From the NCBI GenBank assembly GCA_035533295.1, contig DATLUA010000014.1:1-64000 (forward strand): a stretch of 64,000 nucleotides of DNA. The letters are read 5' to 3'. Positions 7,571 to 14,856 of this stretch are shown in pieces. A program made the translations under genes and the position numbers. Every line of letters starts with the position of its first letter. Positions within the stretch are counted from its first letter, which is position 1. Origin of the DNA: JAGWJU01 sp035533295. GTDB taxonomy: Bacteria; Elusimicrobiota; Elusimicrobia; UBA1565; UBA9628. A model generated the notes under the pieces. The model ran no database searches and was not told the DNA's origin. It was given only the letters and a program-made list of their open reading frames with translations.

Positions 7571-10500
7571 CCGGGTCGAGCGACGCCGAGCGCGCCGGCC
7601 CGCGCTCGAAATGGCCGTAGATCAGAGGCAGCACCAAAAGCGTGGCCGCCGTCGCCGCCGCCAGGCCGCCTATCACGGCGCGGGCCAAAGGCGCCGTCTG
7701 GCGGCTGCTTTCCCCCAGGCCGAGCGCCATCGGGATCATGCCGACGATCATCGCGCAGCTGGTCATTAGAATCGGACGCAGGCGGCTGGCGGCTCCAGCC
7801 GAAGCAGCGGCGAAACCGAGCTTCCCTTCGATCCGGCTTCGCTCGGCGAAGGTGACGAGCAGGATGGCGTTGGCGACCGCCACGCCGATCGCCATGGTCG
7901 CGCCCATGAACGACTCGACGTTGAGCGTGGTCCCCGTCGCGGCCAGCATCAGGCCCGCGCCGGCCAGCACGGCGGGGACCGTGGACAGCACGATCAGAGA
8001 AAGCTTCCACGACTGGAAGTTCGCCGCGAGCAGGAGCAAGATGACGACGACGGCAAGACCGAGGCCCGCGCGCAAGCCATGGAACATCTCCTGCATCGGC
8101 GCCACCTCTCCGCGCAGCGCGACCGTCACGTTCTTGGGTTTGGCGCTTTCCACCGACGCGAGAGCGCGCCGGACGCGCGCGGCAGCGCGTCCGAGGTCCG
8201 AACCCGCGACGTTGGCCGTAAACGTCAGCATCCGCTGCATGTCGTAGCGATCGTATTCGCCGACGGCGACCGAGGACACGACCGTCGCGAAGCGCTCAAG
8301 GGGGACGGCCCCGCCGCCGACGGCGACGGGAATGCGCCGGACCGCGTCGAGGGAGGCCATCCGGCTCTGCGGAACCTCGACCTGGACCTGATAGGCGATG
8401 CCGCTCTTGGGATCGGCCCAGAAGTCGGGCAGCACGTAGCGGCTTGACGAGGTGGCCGCCGTCAGCGCCCGGCCCACCCTCGAAACCGTCAGGCCCATCA
8501 AGCCCGCCTTCTCGCGGTTCATCGTGACGTTCACCGAAGGATAGTTGAGGGTTTGGGCCAACTGCAAGTCCCGCAGGGACTTGACGCCTTGGAGGGCCGA
8601 AAGGACCTTCTTCGCGTAGGCTTGAGTGGCGCTGAAATCGGGGCCGCTCAAAGCGACCTCGATCGGGGTCGGCGCGCCCTGGCTCATCACGCGGCTGACG
8701 ATGTCGGCCGGCTCGAAGGACACGCGCACGCCCGGCATATCGGCGGGAATCTCCCGGCGCAGGCGCTCCTTGAGCGCTTCCAGCGAAACGCGGCGCTTGA
8801 GGTCCACCTGCAGGACGGCCTCCTCCGGCCCCGAGGTCCACAGATAGATCGTGTTGATCGGGTAGTTTGGCGGCTGAACTCCGACGAAGCCGATAGAGAT
8901 ATTCACGTTGCCTTCGCCCGCGTCCCGCTTGATCAGATCAAGGACTTGCTCGGCGATGCGCTCCGTGCCGTCGATGGCGGTGCCGGCCGGCGCGCGCAGG
9001 CGCAATTGAAGCTGGCCCGCCGCGACCTCCGGAAAGAGCTCTCGTCCCAGCCTCGGCAGGATCCAAGCGATGACGCCAAGAGAAAGCAGGAAATACAAAG
9101 CGATCAGCGGCCAAGCGCGCCGCGAAGCCCGGTCCAGAACCGACGCGTATCTCCGCCGAAGCGCGGCAAATCTTCCCGAATCCGAATGGCGCTCGGGCGC
9201 CCGGCCTCTCAACAACCACGTCGAAACAATCGGGACAAAGCTGCCCGACAAGAGGTAGGAGCCGACCATCGAAAACCCTACGGCCAAGGACAGCGGCACG
9301 AAAAGCGCGCGCGCCGCGCCGGTCATGAAAAAAGAGGGGATGAACACCGACAGCACGCAGAGCATGGCGAGCATCCGGGGCAGGATCGTCTCCGCCGTCG
9401 CGTCGAGGCTGGCCCGCGCGACCTCTTGGCCCCGCGCCAGGTGGCTATGAATATTCTCCACGGTGACGGTGGCCTCGTCGACGAGGATGCCGACGGCGAG
9501 CGCAAGGCCGCCGAGCGTCATGATGTTGACGGTCTGCCCGCAGAGCCAGAGCGCCAGGAGCGCCGCGCAAAGCGCGAGAGGAATATTGGCCACGACGATC
9601 AGGGAGCTTCGCCAGTCGCGCAGAAACAGAAGGACCATGAGTCCCGTCAGAATGGCGCCCAACCCGCCTTCGAAGATCAAGGCTCGGATCGCGCGGCGGA
9701 CGTAGCCGGATTGGTCGAACTCGTAGCTCACCCTCACGTCGTCCGGCAGCACGCTCTGAAACTTCTTGAGGTTGCGGCGCACCAGGTTGACGACGGAGAG
9801 CGTCGAGGCGCCCGCGAGCTTGGTGACCGGGATGTACACCGCCCGGCGTCCGTTGACGAGGGCGTAGCCGGTGGGAAGGTCCGTGGCGTCCTCGACCCTG
9901 CCCACGTCGCGCAGGAAGACAGTGGGATAGGTTCCCGTTCGCAGCGGAACGCTCTCGAGCTCCTTGATGTTCGTGACTACGGAGTTGAGCCGCACCATCG
10001 GATAGCGGTCGCCGAGGTCGATGTTGCCGGCGGGGCTGACCAGATTGGCCTTGGAGATCGCCTCCGCCACATCGTCCGGCGAGAGATTGTAGTTCCGGAG
10101 CTTGACCGGATCGACGCGCACGACGATGGTGCGCTGGCTGGCCCCGAACGGCGGCGGCGCGGAGACGCCCGGCAAGGTCGCGAAGAGCGGACGGACCCGG
10201 TTGAGGGCGAGGTCCTGGATCTGGCCGACCGTCTCTGAGGAACTTTTGAAGACGAGATCCCCGACCGGAACGCTGCCCGCGTCGAAACGCATGATAAAAG
10301 GAGGGACGGTTCCGGGAGGCATGAAGGAGCGGGCGCGGTTGGCGTAGTTGACGGTCTCGGCCATGGCCTCCGCCATGTTCGTGCCCGGCTGAAACTGGAG
10401 CTTGATCAGCGAGATGCCCTGAATGGACTTCGACTCGACGTGCTTGATGCCGGCGATGAAAAGAAAGTGGTACTCGTAGTAATAGGCGAGGTAGCCGTCC

Positions 10501-10676
10501 ATTTGCGCCGGGCTCATGCCGCCGTAGGGCTGCGCGACGTAGATCGTGGGCACCCCCAGGTTGGGCAGCACGTCGCGCGGCATCTTGAGCGCGGCCAAGA
10601 CGGCTCCGAGCGCGACGGCGACCACGGCGACGAGCACCGTGACCGGCCGACGCATCGAGCCGCGAACCAGATTCAT
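7551..10676 (-). CDS. RND-family efflux pump (AcrB/CusA-like inner-membrane subunit)
   Basis: About 1,041 aa from the ATG that overlaps the chrB stop (ATGA); a longer upstream start is inside chrB and less likely. The protein has the expected two-fold architecture: a first hydrophobic segment at residues ~12-30, a large periplasmic loop, a TM block with GGLALAVGILVDEATVTVEN, a second loop, and a second block with AIGVAVANAILLVTFAER. Conserved signatures such as ARSFMPPGTVPPFIMRFDAGS match the multidrug (HAE-1) and heavy-metal (CusA-like) branches. It pumps substrates outward using the proton gradient. The acidic pair VDE replaces the usual VDD. The substrate is not evident; regulation by ChrB points to chromate or another oxidant or metal. 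Confidence 0.9.
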   Translation of the reverse strand: MNLVRGSMRRPVTVLVAVVAVALGAVLAALKMPRDVLPNLGVPTIYVAQPYGGMSPAQMDGYLAYYYEYHFLFIAGIKHVESKSIQGISLIKLQFQPGTNMAEAMAETVNYANRARSFMPPGTVPPFIMRFDAGSVPVGDLVFKSSSETVGQIQDLALNRVRPLFATLPGVSAPPPFGASQRTIVVRVDPVKLRNYNLSPDDVAEAISKANLVSPAGNIDLGDRYPMVRLNSVVTNIKELESVPLRTGTYPTVFLRDVGRVEDATDLPTGYALVNGRRAVYIPVTKLAGASTLSVVNLVRRNLKKFQSVLPDDVRVSYEFDQSGYVRRAIRALIFEGGLGAILTGLMVLLFLRDWRSSLIVVANIPLALCAALLALWLCGQTVNIMTLGGLALAVGILVDEATVTVENIHSHLARGQEVARASLDATAETILPRMLAMLCVLSVFIPSFFMTGAARALFVPLSLAVGFSMVGSYLLSGSFVPIVSTWLLRGRAPERHSDSGRFAALRRRYASVLDRASRRAWPLIALYFLLSLGVIAWILPRLGRELFPEVAAGQLQLRLRAPAGTAIDGTERIAEQVLDLIKRDAGEGNVNISIGFVGVQPPNYPINTIYLWTSGPEEAVLQVDLKRRVSLEALKERLRREIPADMPGVRVSFEPADIVSRVMSQGAPTPIEVALSGPDFSATQAYAKKVLSALQGVKSLRDLQLAQTLNYPSVNVTMNREKAGLMGLTVSRVGRALTAATSSSRYVLPDFWADPKSGIAYQVQVEVPQSRMASLDAVRRIPVAVGGGAVPLERFATVVSSVAVGEYDRYDMQRMLTFTANVAGSDLGRAAARVRRALASVESAKPKNVTVALRGEVAPMQEMFHGLRAGLGLAVVVILLLLAANFQSWKLSLIVLSTVPAVLAGAGLMLAATGTTLNVESFMGATMAIGVAVANAILLVTFAERSRIEGKLGFAAASAGAASRLRPILMTSCAMIVGMIPMALGLGESSRQTAPLARAVIGGLAAATAATLLVLPLIYGHFERGPARSASLDPDDHEAR

Positions 10677-11668
10677 TTCTTGAGCTCGGCCGTGAGCGCG
10701 GAGTACACACCCTCGAAAAAGTCGATTCCCGCCGCCAGGCGCGGCGCGTCGTTCGTGTGGCGGCGGCACAACCCGCGGATCGCCAGCGCGACGCCGGAGG
10801 CCTCGGGCCTCCCGAATTTCCGGTCCTTGAGATCGATGTCATGGACGATCTCGGCCAGAGCCGCGAGCGCGGGATCGTGCAGGCGCAGCCGGTGCGCCAG
10901 CGTCTCGAACGTGCACCAATCGCCGAAATGCGTGAACTCGCCCTCCGGCATGTCGAAGCGGAGCTCTTTGGCGCGGGCCGCATAGGGAGACGCCACGAAC
11001 TTGAAGCGCGCCTTGGGATCGACGAATCGGCGCACGAGCCAGGCGGACGCCAGGCGATCGATATGGGGAGATGCCCGCGTCACCCAGACCCGGCCCGTGA
11101 GGTCCTTCGCGGCCACCGGCGGCGGGGGCTCCGGAGCCCGGCGTACCGAGATGGACTTGGCTCGATTGAGGAGCGAGTGTCCCTCCTTGAGCGCCGATTC
11201 CGCCGAGGCGCGACCGGGCGCCGCGAAGAAATCGATCTTCGCGGCGCGTTCGCGCGCCGACTGGAGGTCCGACCAGTGCTTTTCCAACCGCTCCAGCGTC
11301 TCCGCCTTCAGATGGCCGCCATCGAGAGCCGAACGGACCTTGTCGTTGAACGCCCGCGCGGCCTTTGCAAGCTCGTCGTAGTCCTTCCCGCGCGCCTCTT
11401 GGAAACTTTTGACGATCTGCTGATCGTCTTTTTCGGCCAGGGAGTCGGCGGTAAAGACCGTCGCCTCGCCGCCGGACTGGATGATCTCCTTGCGCAGCCA
11501 GTCGAAATCCTCTCGCGTCGCGGCGCGATTGGGAAGGGCGTAGATCGAGTTCTTCACGGCCACCGCTCCGAGGGCCTGGAGCTTCCGCCAGACCTTGACG
11601 CGCAGATTCGAGGGCTCGTTGGGCAGTTGGTGAGTCAAGAGAATCCAGCGCGGGGGCCTGGTCTTCAT
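10673..11668 (-). CDS. chrB: ChrB-type chromate resistance/sensing protein
   Basis: 331 aa from the ATG that begins MKTRPPRWILLTHQLP. The N-terminal half (to ~residue 170) matches the ChrB N-terminal domain (LRVKVWRKLQALGAVAVKNSIYALP). The C-terminal half matches the ChrB/chromate-resistance domain: VWVTRASPHIDRLASAWLVRRFVDPKARF, then EFTHFGDWCTFETL and the HDIDL segment. In studied systems ChrB is a chromate-responsive regulator of the chr operon. Here it heads an operon of an RND pump, channel and MFS transporter instead of chrA. A -10 hexamer lies 7 nt before the start codon, so the mRNA is probably leaderless. Confidence 0.85.
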   Translation of the reverse strand: MKTRPPRWILLTHQLPNEPSNLRVKVWRKLQALGAVAVKNSIYALPNRAATREDFDWLRKEIIQSGGEATVFTADSLAEKDDQQIVKSFQEARGKDYDELAKAARAFNDKVRSALDGGHLKAETLERLEKHWSDLQSARERAAKIDFFAAPGRASAESALKEGHSLLNRAKSISVRRAPEPPPPVAAKDLTGRVWVTRASPHIDRLASAWLVRRFVDPKARFKFVASPYAARAKELRFDMPEGEFTHFGDWCTFETLAHRLRLHDPALAALAEIVHDIDLKDRKFGRPEASGVALAIRGLCRRHTNDAPRLAAGIDFFEGVYSALTAELKK

Positions 11669-11675
11669 GGTCGCT

Positions 11676-11732
11676 ATTTTAACATAACGGCCGTTACTAT
11701 TGCAATCCGTTACATAAATATTATGCGTAACG
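11676..11732 (-). promoter_or_regulatory. chrB promoter and palindromic operator sites
   Basis: Minus-strand TGTTAAAAT (extended -10, hexamer TAAAAT at 11681-11676) lies 7 nt before the chrB ATG. Upstream is a perfect 12-bp palindrome TAACGGCCGTTA (11685-11696). Beyond it is an interrupted inverted repeat with arms CGTTAC (11708-11713) and GTAACG (11727-11732). The shared half-site CGTTA occurs in every arm. This is a likely binding region for the operon's own regulator; the binding is inferred. Confidence 0.55.
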
Positions 11733-11957
11733 ACACATCTGAAGGGCGCGTTTTCCGTTCCAAGTCGGCCGCCCCTGGGCCTGAGGCCCGGGGGTTGGCA
11801 AGGGCCTGTTGGCGACGCTGGGCAACAAGGTTTCATGGAACCATTCCATAAGAGGGGGTTCTATGGCCTATCCGAGGTTGCCTATGCGAAAGATAAGGGA
11901 AGTTCTGCGACGCAAATACGCGTGCGGCCAGTCCGAGCGCAGCAGTGCTCAAAGATG

Positions 11958-11985
11958 CGGCGTAGTAACTACTGGCCGCCCGCGT
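11958..11985 (+). repeat. 28-bp palindromic repeat, copy 2
   Basis: Exact match to copy 1 near the left end, same orientation, with the GTAGTAACTAC palindrome at its centre. Here it is followed directly by an extended -10 promoter motif and a short open reading frame. The stretch from the chrB operators (11733) to this repeat otherwise shows no gene I can support. Confidence 0.7.
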
Positions 11986-11986
11986 T

Positions 11987-11995
11987 TGCTAAAAT
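11987..11995 (+). promoter_or_regulatory. Extended -10 promoter motif TGCTAAAAT
   Basis: TGCTAAAAT fits an extended -10 element (TGn plus a TAAAAT hexamer). It directly follows the 28-bp repeat and lies 15 nt before an ATG at 12011. The same nonamer occurs again before the hydroxylase gene at 13881. No convincing -35 was seen. Confidence 0.45.
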
Positions 11996-12010
11996 CGCCC
12001 TGGACTTCCC

Positions 12011-12439
12011 ATGCGCCCGACGAACCCGACGCGCCTGACCGGCCTGCTGAGCCCGCGCTTTTTCGCGGCCGCGCAAAACCTATGGGGGTGGCTGGCCGCC
12101 GCCTTCGCGGTCATGCCGACCGGAAAGGATTTGCTTCCTCCCGGTCGGCACTGGGCGCGATATACGCGCCCGGTGCTCGCGGACGCGGCCTTGGGCGAGG
12201 CCGAGCGCAAGGCCGCCATCATCGCGCATTGCCGCGCCCGCGCCGCGCTCCTTTTAGAGCGGATGGTCAGCGTGCGACTCTCGCCAACCCCGGCGCTACC
12301 CACCACCCCCTATCTACCCCTATCTATCCCCCTGCAACCCCCTATCTATCCCCTATCAACCCCCCTATCAACCCCCCTATCTATCCCCTATCAACCCCCT
12401 ATCTATCCCCTAGCCAGACCCCACCTAGACCTACCCTAG
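12011..12439 (+). CDS. Hypothetical protein whose 3' part is a C-rich tandem repeat
   Basis: 142 codons starting shortly after an extended -10 motif. The first ~95 codons have strong GC at the third position and read like a real protein (AERKAAIIAHCRARAALLLERM in the middle). After that the frame runs into the C-rich tandem array and encodes proline-rich repeats such as PLSIP, PLSTP and PPIYP. I recognise no domain. Either the repeat array has overrun the original 3' end of a small gene, or the gene is spurious. Confidence 0.35.
   Translation: MRPTNPTRLTGLLSPRFFAAAQNLWGWLAAAFAVMPTGKDLLPPGRHWARYTRPVLADAALGEAERKAAIIAHCRARAALLLERMVSVRLSPTPALPTTPYLPLSIPLQPPIYPLSTPLSTPLSIPYQPPIYPLARPHLDLP
12305..12412. 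repeat. C-rich tandem repeat, about ten units
   Basis: About ten degenerate units of C4-6 followed by TATCTAT or TATCAA, each 10-12 bp, cover this stretch. One unit is altered to TGCAA. The complementary strand therefore carries about ten runs of four to six G separated by 5-7 nt, a pattern able to form G-quadruplexes. The array ends about 60 bp before the next gene start. There are no spacers of the CRISPR kind. Confidence 0.8.
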
Positions 12440-12473
12440 GCCTAGAGGGCCCTGGCCAGGCCTGGGCCGGACT

Positions 12474-13127
12474 ATGAAAGCGATGATCCTGGCGCCGCTC
12501 TTGGCCGGATGGCTTCTGGCGCCCGGCGCCTCCGCGGCCGTCGTGCAATCCCCGGTGCTTTGGCAGGAGCGCTACTATTTCGACGCTCTCCTGGAGGCCC
12601 GCGACCGCCAACAGCGTGAGGAGAGCGACCCGGAAATGATTCCGGTGCTCCGCGCCATCGCGGGCCAGGTGGCCCAGCAGGGCTTGAACTTGAACCGCCT
12701 CGGGCTCTACATCGCGGCGCAGAAGGGCAACGTGCGCTTCGCCTTCGCGCAAAAAGACCCCGACCCCAGCCTGAAGGTCATCCTCTCCAATCTCATGACG
12801 CTCACGCGCGGCGCCGGGCAAATCAGCAACAACCTCGACTATCTGGCGGTGCGCTGCCGCTTGGCTTCCTCGCAGGCCCTGTCCGATCCGAAGATGGAGC
12901 AGGCGAGCCTCATCATCCTGGCGGAAATCCGCCGGCTTCAGTTGGATCTTAATTCCGTCTATCTCAACGCGGTCGCGACGCAGAAGGCCGGCTGGGAATT
13001 CTCGCGCCCGAAGGATAAATATTTGAGAAGCTCCGTGTGGATGCTGGTCGAAAGCATGCGCCGCGTCCAGAACTCCGTATATTCCGTGTACGACTCCGCC
13101 CGTGATCTCGCGCTGCGCTGCCGTTAG
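12474..13127 (+). CDS. Secreted hypothetical protein
   Basis: 217 aa with a clear signal peptide (MKAMILAPLLAGWLLAPGASA). The mature part is mostly alpha-helical and carries several polar helices (AIAGQVAQQGLNLNRLGLY; AEIRRLQLDLNSVYL), suggesting a helical bundle in the periplasm. Only one or two cysteines are present. I do not recognise the family. It directly precedes an alpha/beta hydrolase whose start overlaps its end by 26 nt, so the two are likely co-expressed. Confidence 0.65.
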   Translation: MKAMILAPLLAGWLLAPGASAAVVQSPVLWQERYYFDALLEARDRQQREESDPEMIPVLRAIAGQVAQQGLNLNRLGLYIAAQKGNVRFAFAQKDPDPSLKVILSNLMTLTRGAGQISNNLDYLAVRCRLASSQALSDPKMEQASLIILAEIRRLQLDLNSVYLNAVATQKAGWEFSRPKDKYLRSSVWMLVESMRRVQNSVYSVYDSARDLALRCR

Positions 13128-13851
13128 CCTGGCCGCCGTCCTGTGCGCCTCCGGGACCGGCGCGTTGGCCGCCGCGCCCGCCGCGGCGAAGCCCGTCTCG
13201 TTCAAGACCTCCGACGGCTGGACCATCGCGGCGCTCTACCGCCCGCCCCGCCCCGGCGCCGAGGTGGCCGTGCTCATCCACGGCCTGGGCTCGAGCAACA
13301 ACGAGTGGGGCGGTTTTTCCCCGGATTTGTGGCGCTTGGGCCTGGGGACCTTGGCCATTGATTTGCGCGGCCACGGCCAAAGCCTTTCGGGCCCGCGCGG
13401 CGCGGAGGGCTGGCAGGATTTCGACCAGAAGGGCGAGTGGCCAAAGGCGGTCAACGATCTTCTGGCCGCGGCGGCGTATCTGCGCCGGCGCGGAATCCCG
13501 GCAAGCCGCGTCGTCTTCATCGGTGCCTCGGTCGGCGCGAATTTGGCCTCGCGGGCCGCGGCCAGGCTCAAGTCCTCGCCCTGGACCGCGCTGCTTTCCC
13601 CCGGCGAGGACTACCACGGCATCTTGCCGGCCGATTTATCCGGGCGGCGCGTCCTTTTCGCGGCCTCGCCTCCCGACGCATACGCCTACGGCACCTGCCT
13701 GGAGATGGCCGGCCGCATGAAGGGCTCGGTCTTTTTGGCCGCCCGGGGCGGCCACGGCGTGCAGATGTTCAAGGACGCGCGCTTTACCGCGGCTTTTTTG
13801 AGATGGATCCGGGGCGTTTCGTCGCCGGCGCCGCGCCGCCGCGCCCGCTGA
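13102..13851 (+). CDS. Exported alpha/beta-hydrolase
   Basis: 249 aa from a GTG start overlapping the preceding gene. The start gives a signal peptide (ISRCAAVSLAAVLCASGTGALA). The alpha/beta-hydrolase features are an HGLGSS oxyanion-hole segment, DLRGHGQS, a nucleophile elbow GASVG (Ser at the centre), and a late GGHGVQ histidine that would complete the triad. The acid residue is probably in the LFAASPPDAYA region. The substrate is unknown; family members are esterases, lipases or peptidases. Its small size fits a lysophospholipase-like member. Confidence 0.75.
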   Translation: MISRCAAVSLAAVLCASGTGALAAAPAAAKPVSFKTSDGWTIAALYRPPRPGAEVAVLIHGLGSSNNEWGGFSPDLWRLGLGTLAIDLRGHGQSLSGPRGAEGWQDFDQKGEWPKAVNDLLAAAAYLRRRGIPASRVVFIGASVGANLASRAAARLKSSPWTALLSPGEDYHGILPADLSGRRVLFAASPPDAYAYGTCLEMAGRMKGSVFLAARGGHGVQMFKDARFTAAFLRWIRGVSSPAPRRRAR

Positions 13852-13854
13852 TTT

Positions 13855-13863
13855 TGCTAAAAT
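13855..13863 (+). promoter_or_regulatory. Extended -10 promoter motif TGCTAAAAT
   Basis: Same nonamer as at 11987-11995, here just after the hydrolase stop codon and 17 nt before the ATG of the next gene. It probably starts a transcript for the hydroxylase-family gene and those after it. Confidence 0.45.
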
Positions 13864-13880
13864 GACGCCGAGAAGAAAAT

Positions 13881-14510
13881 ATGCCCGCCGCTCTTAGAAC
13901 CCTGGAATTTTTCGCCGCCGCCTGCGTCACGGCCGAGTTCGCCGGCTACTGGCTGCACATCCTGCTGCACAGCGACAAGATCAAGTTCCTGAGCCGCAGC
14001 CACATGATTCACCATCTGATCAGCTACCCGCCGGACAGGCCCATGCGCCCGTCCGAGGAATACCTGCTCTCGACCCAGGGCCGGGCCAGCCTTTTGGGCA
14101 TCGGCATGGAGTGGCTTGTTCCCATCGCCGTCATCATGTCGGGATTGGAACTGGCGCTCCGGGCGGCGGGAGCCTCTTCGCTGCATCAAGCCGTCTTCGT
14201 CGTGACCGCCCTGGGCTGGGGCACGGCGATGTTCTGGTACATGCACGACGCCATGCACTTGAAGCGCTTTTGGATGGAGAAAAATCCCGCGCTGGGCCGC
14301 TGGTTTGTGCGCGCCCGCAAGCGCCACGACATCCACCACATGCGCATCGCCGACTCGGGGCTCATGAACCGCAATTTCGGCATCTGCTTCTTTTTCTTCG
14401 ATTGGGTTTTCGGCAGCCTGCAGCCGGAGCACGAAAAATTCAACCACGCGGGCTACGAGTCGGCCAAGAAGCGGTTTTCCTACCTATACCAACCAGCTGA
14501 AGAGCGCTAG
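13881..14510 (+). CDS. Fatty-acid hydroxylase/sterol desaturase family membrane protein
   Basis: 209 aa with several hydrophobic segments and the histidine clusters of the di-iron membrane hydroxylases: HILLHSDKIKF with HMIHH, then HDAMHLK, and finally RHDIHHMR. These would bind the two irons at the cytoplasmic face. Family members hydroxylate or desaturate lipids, sterols or carotenoids. The protein is shorter than eukaryotic sterol desaturases, as is usual in bacteria. It lies downstream of an extended -10 motif and 4 nt before the DUF971 gene. Confidence 0.75.
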   Translation: MPAALRTLEFFAAACVTAEFAGYWLHILLHSDKIKFLSRSHMIHHLISYPPDRPMRPSEEYLLSTQGRASLLGIGMEWLVPIAVIMSGLELALRAAGASSLHQAVFVVTALGWGTAMFWYMHDAMHLKRFWMEKNPALGRWFVRARKRHDIHHMRIADSGLMNRNFGICFFFFDWVFGSLQPEHEKFNHAGYESAKKRFSYLYQPAEER

Positions 14511-14514
14511 GTTT

Positions 14515-14856
14515 ATGCCGAACGCCGCCGTTCCGGACTCGCTCGAACGGATCAACGGCTCGGCCCTGCGCGTGCGCTGGCAAGACGGCCACCAGAGCGT
14601 CTACCCCGCGCGCTATCTGCGCCAACGCTGCCCGTGCGCCGGCTGCGTGGACGAGCTTTCCGGCCGGCGCCTGCTGACGCCGGAGAGCGTCCCCGCGGAT
14701 TTGCAGGCGCCGGGCGCCGCGCTGGTGGGCAACTACGCCGTGAGCTTCTCTTTTTCGGACGGCCACGGCTCGGGCATTTACACCTTCGAGGCCCTGCGCC
14801 GCCTGTGCCCCTGCGCCGAATGCGCCCCGCTGCGGCCCGAGGAGGCTCGGCCATGA
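14515..14856 (+). CDS. DUF971 (GBBH-like N-terminal domain) protein
   Basis: 113 aa matching the small DUF971 domain also found at the N terminus of gamma-butyrobetaine hydroxylases. It carries DGHQSVYPARYLRQRCPCAGC, then the LVGNYAVSFSFSDGHGSGIYTFEALRRLCPC stretch. The two CPCxxC pairs (CPCAGC and CPCAEC) suggest metal binding. Free-standing members are linked to Fe-S cluster metabolism by context in other bacteria. It ends with an ATGA overlap with the tryptophanase gene. Confidence 0.8.
   Translation: MPNAAVPDSLERINGSALRVRWQDGHQSVYPARYLRQRCPCAGCVDELSGRRLLTPESVPADLQAPGAALVGNYAVSFSFSDGHGSGIYTFEALRRLCPCAECAPLRPEEARP

Noticed and set aside
8553..10238. A 561-codon plus-strand frame opposite the RND pump
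   Set aside because: It is a reverse-strand shadow: the minus strand has a full RND protein with clear motifs, while this frame is rich in Arg, His and Gln.
12305..12412. Possible CRISPR array
   Set aside because: The units are 10-12 bp, contiguous and without unique spacers, and no cas gene is present in the window.
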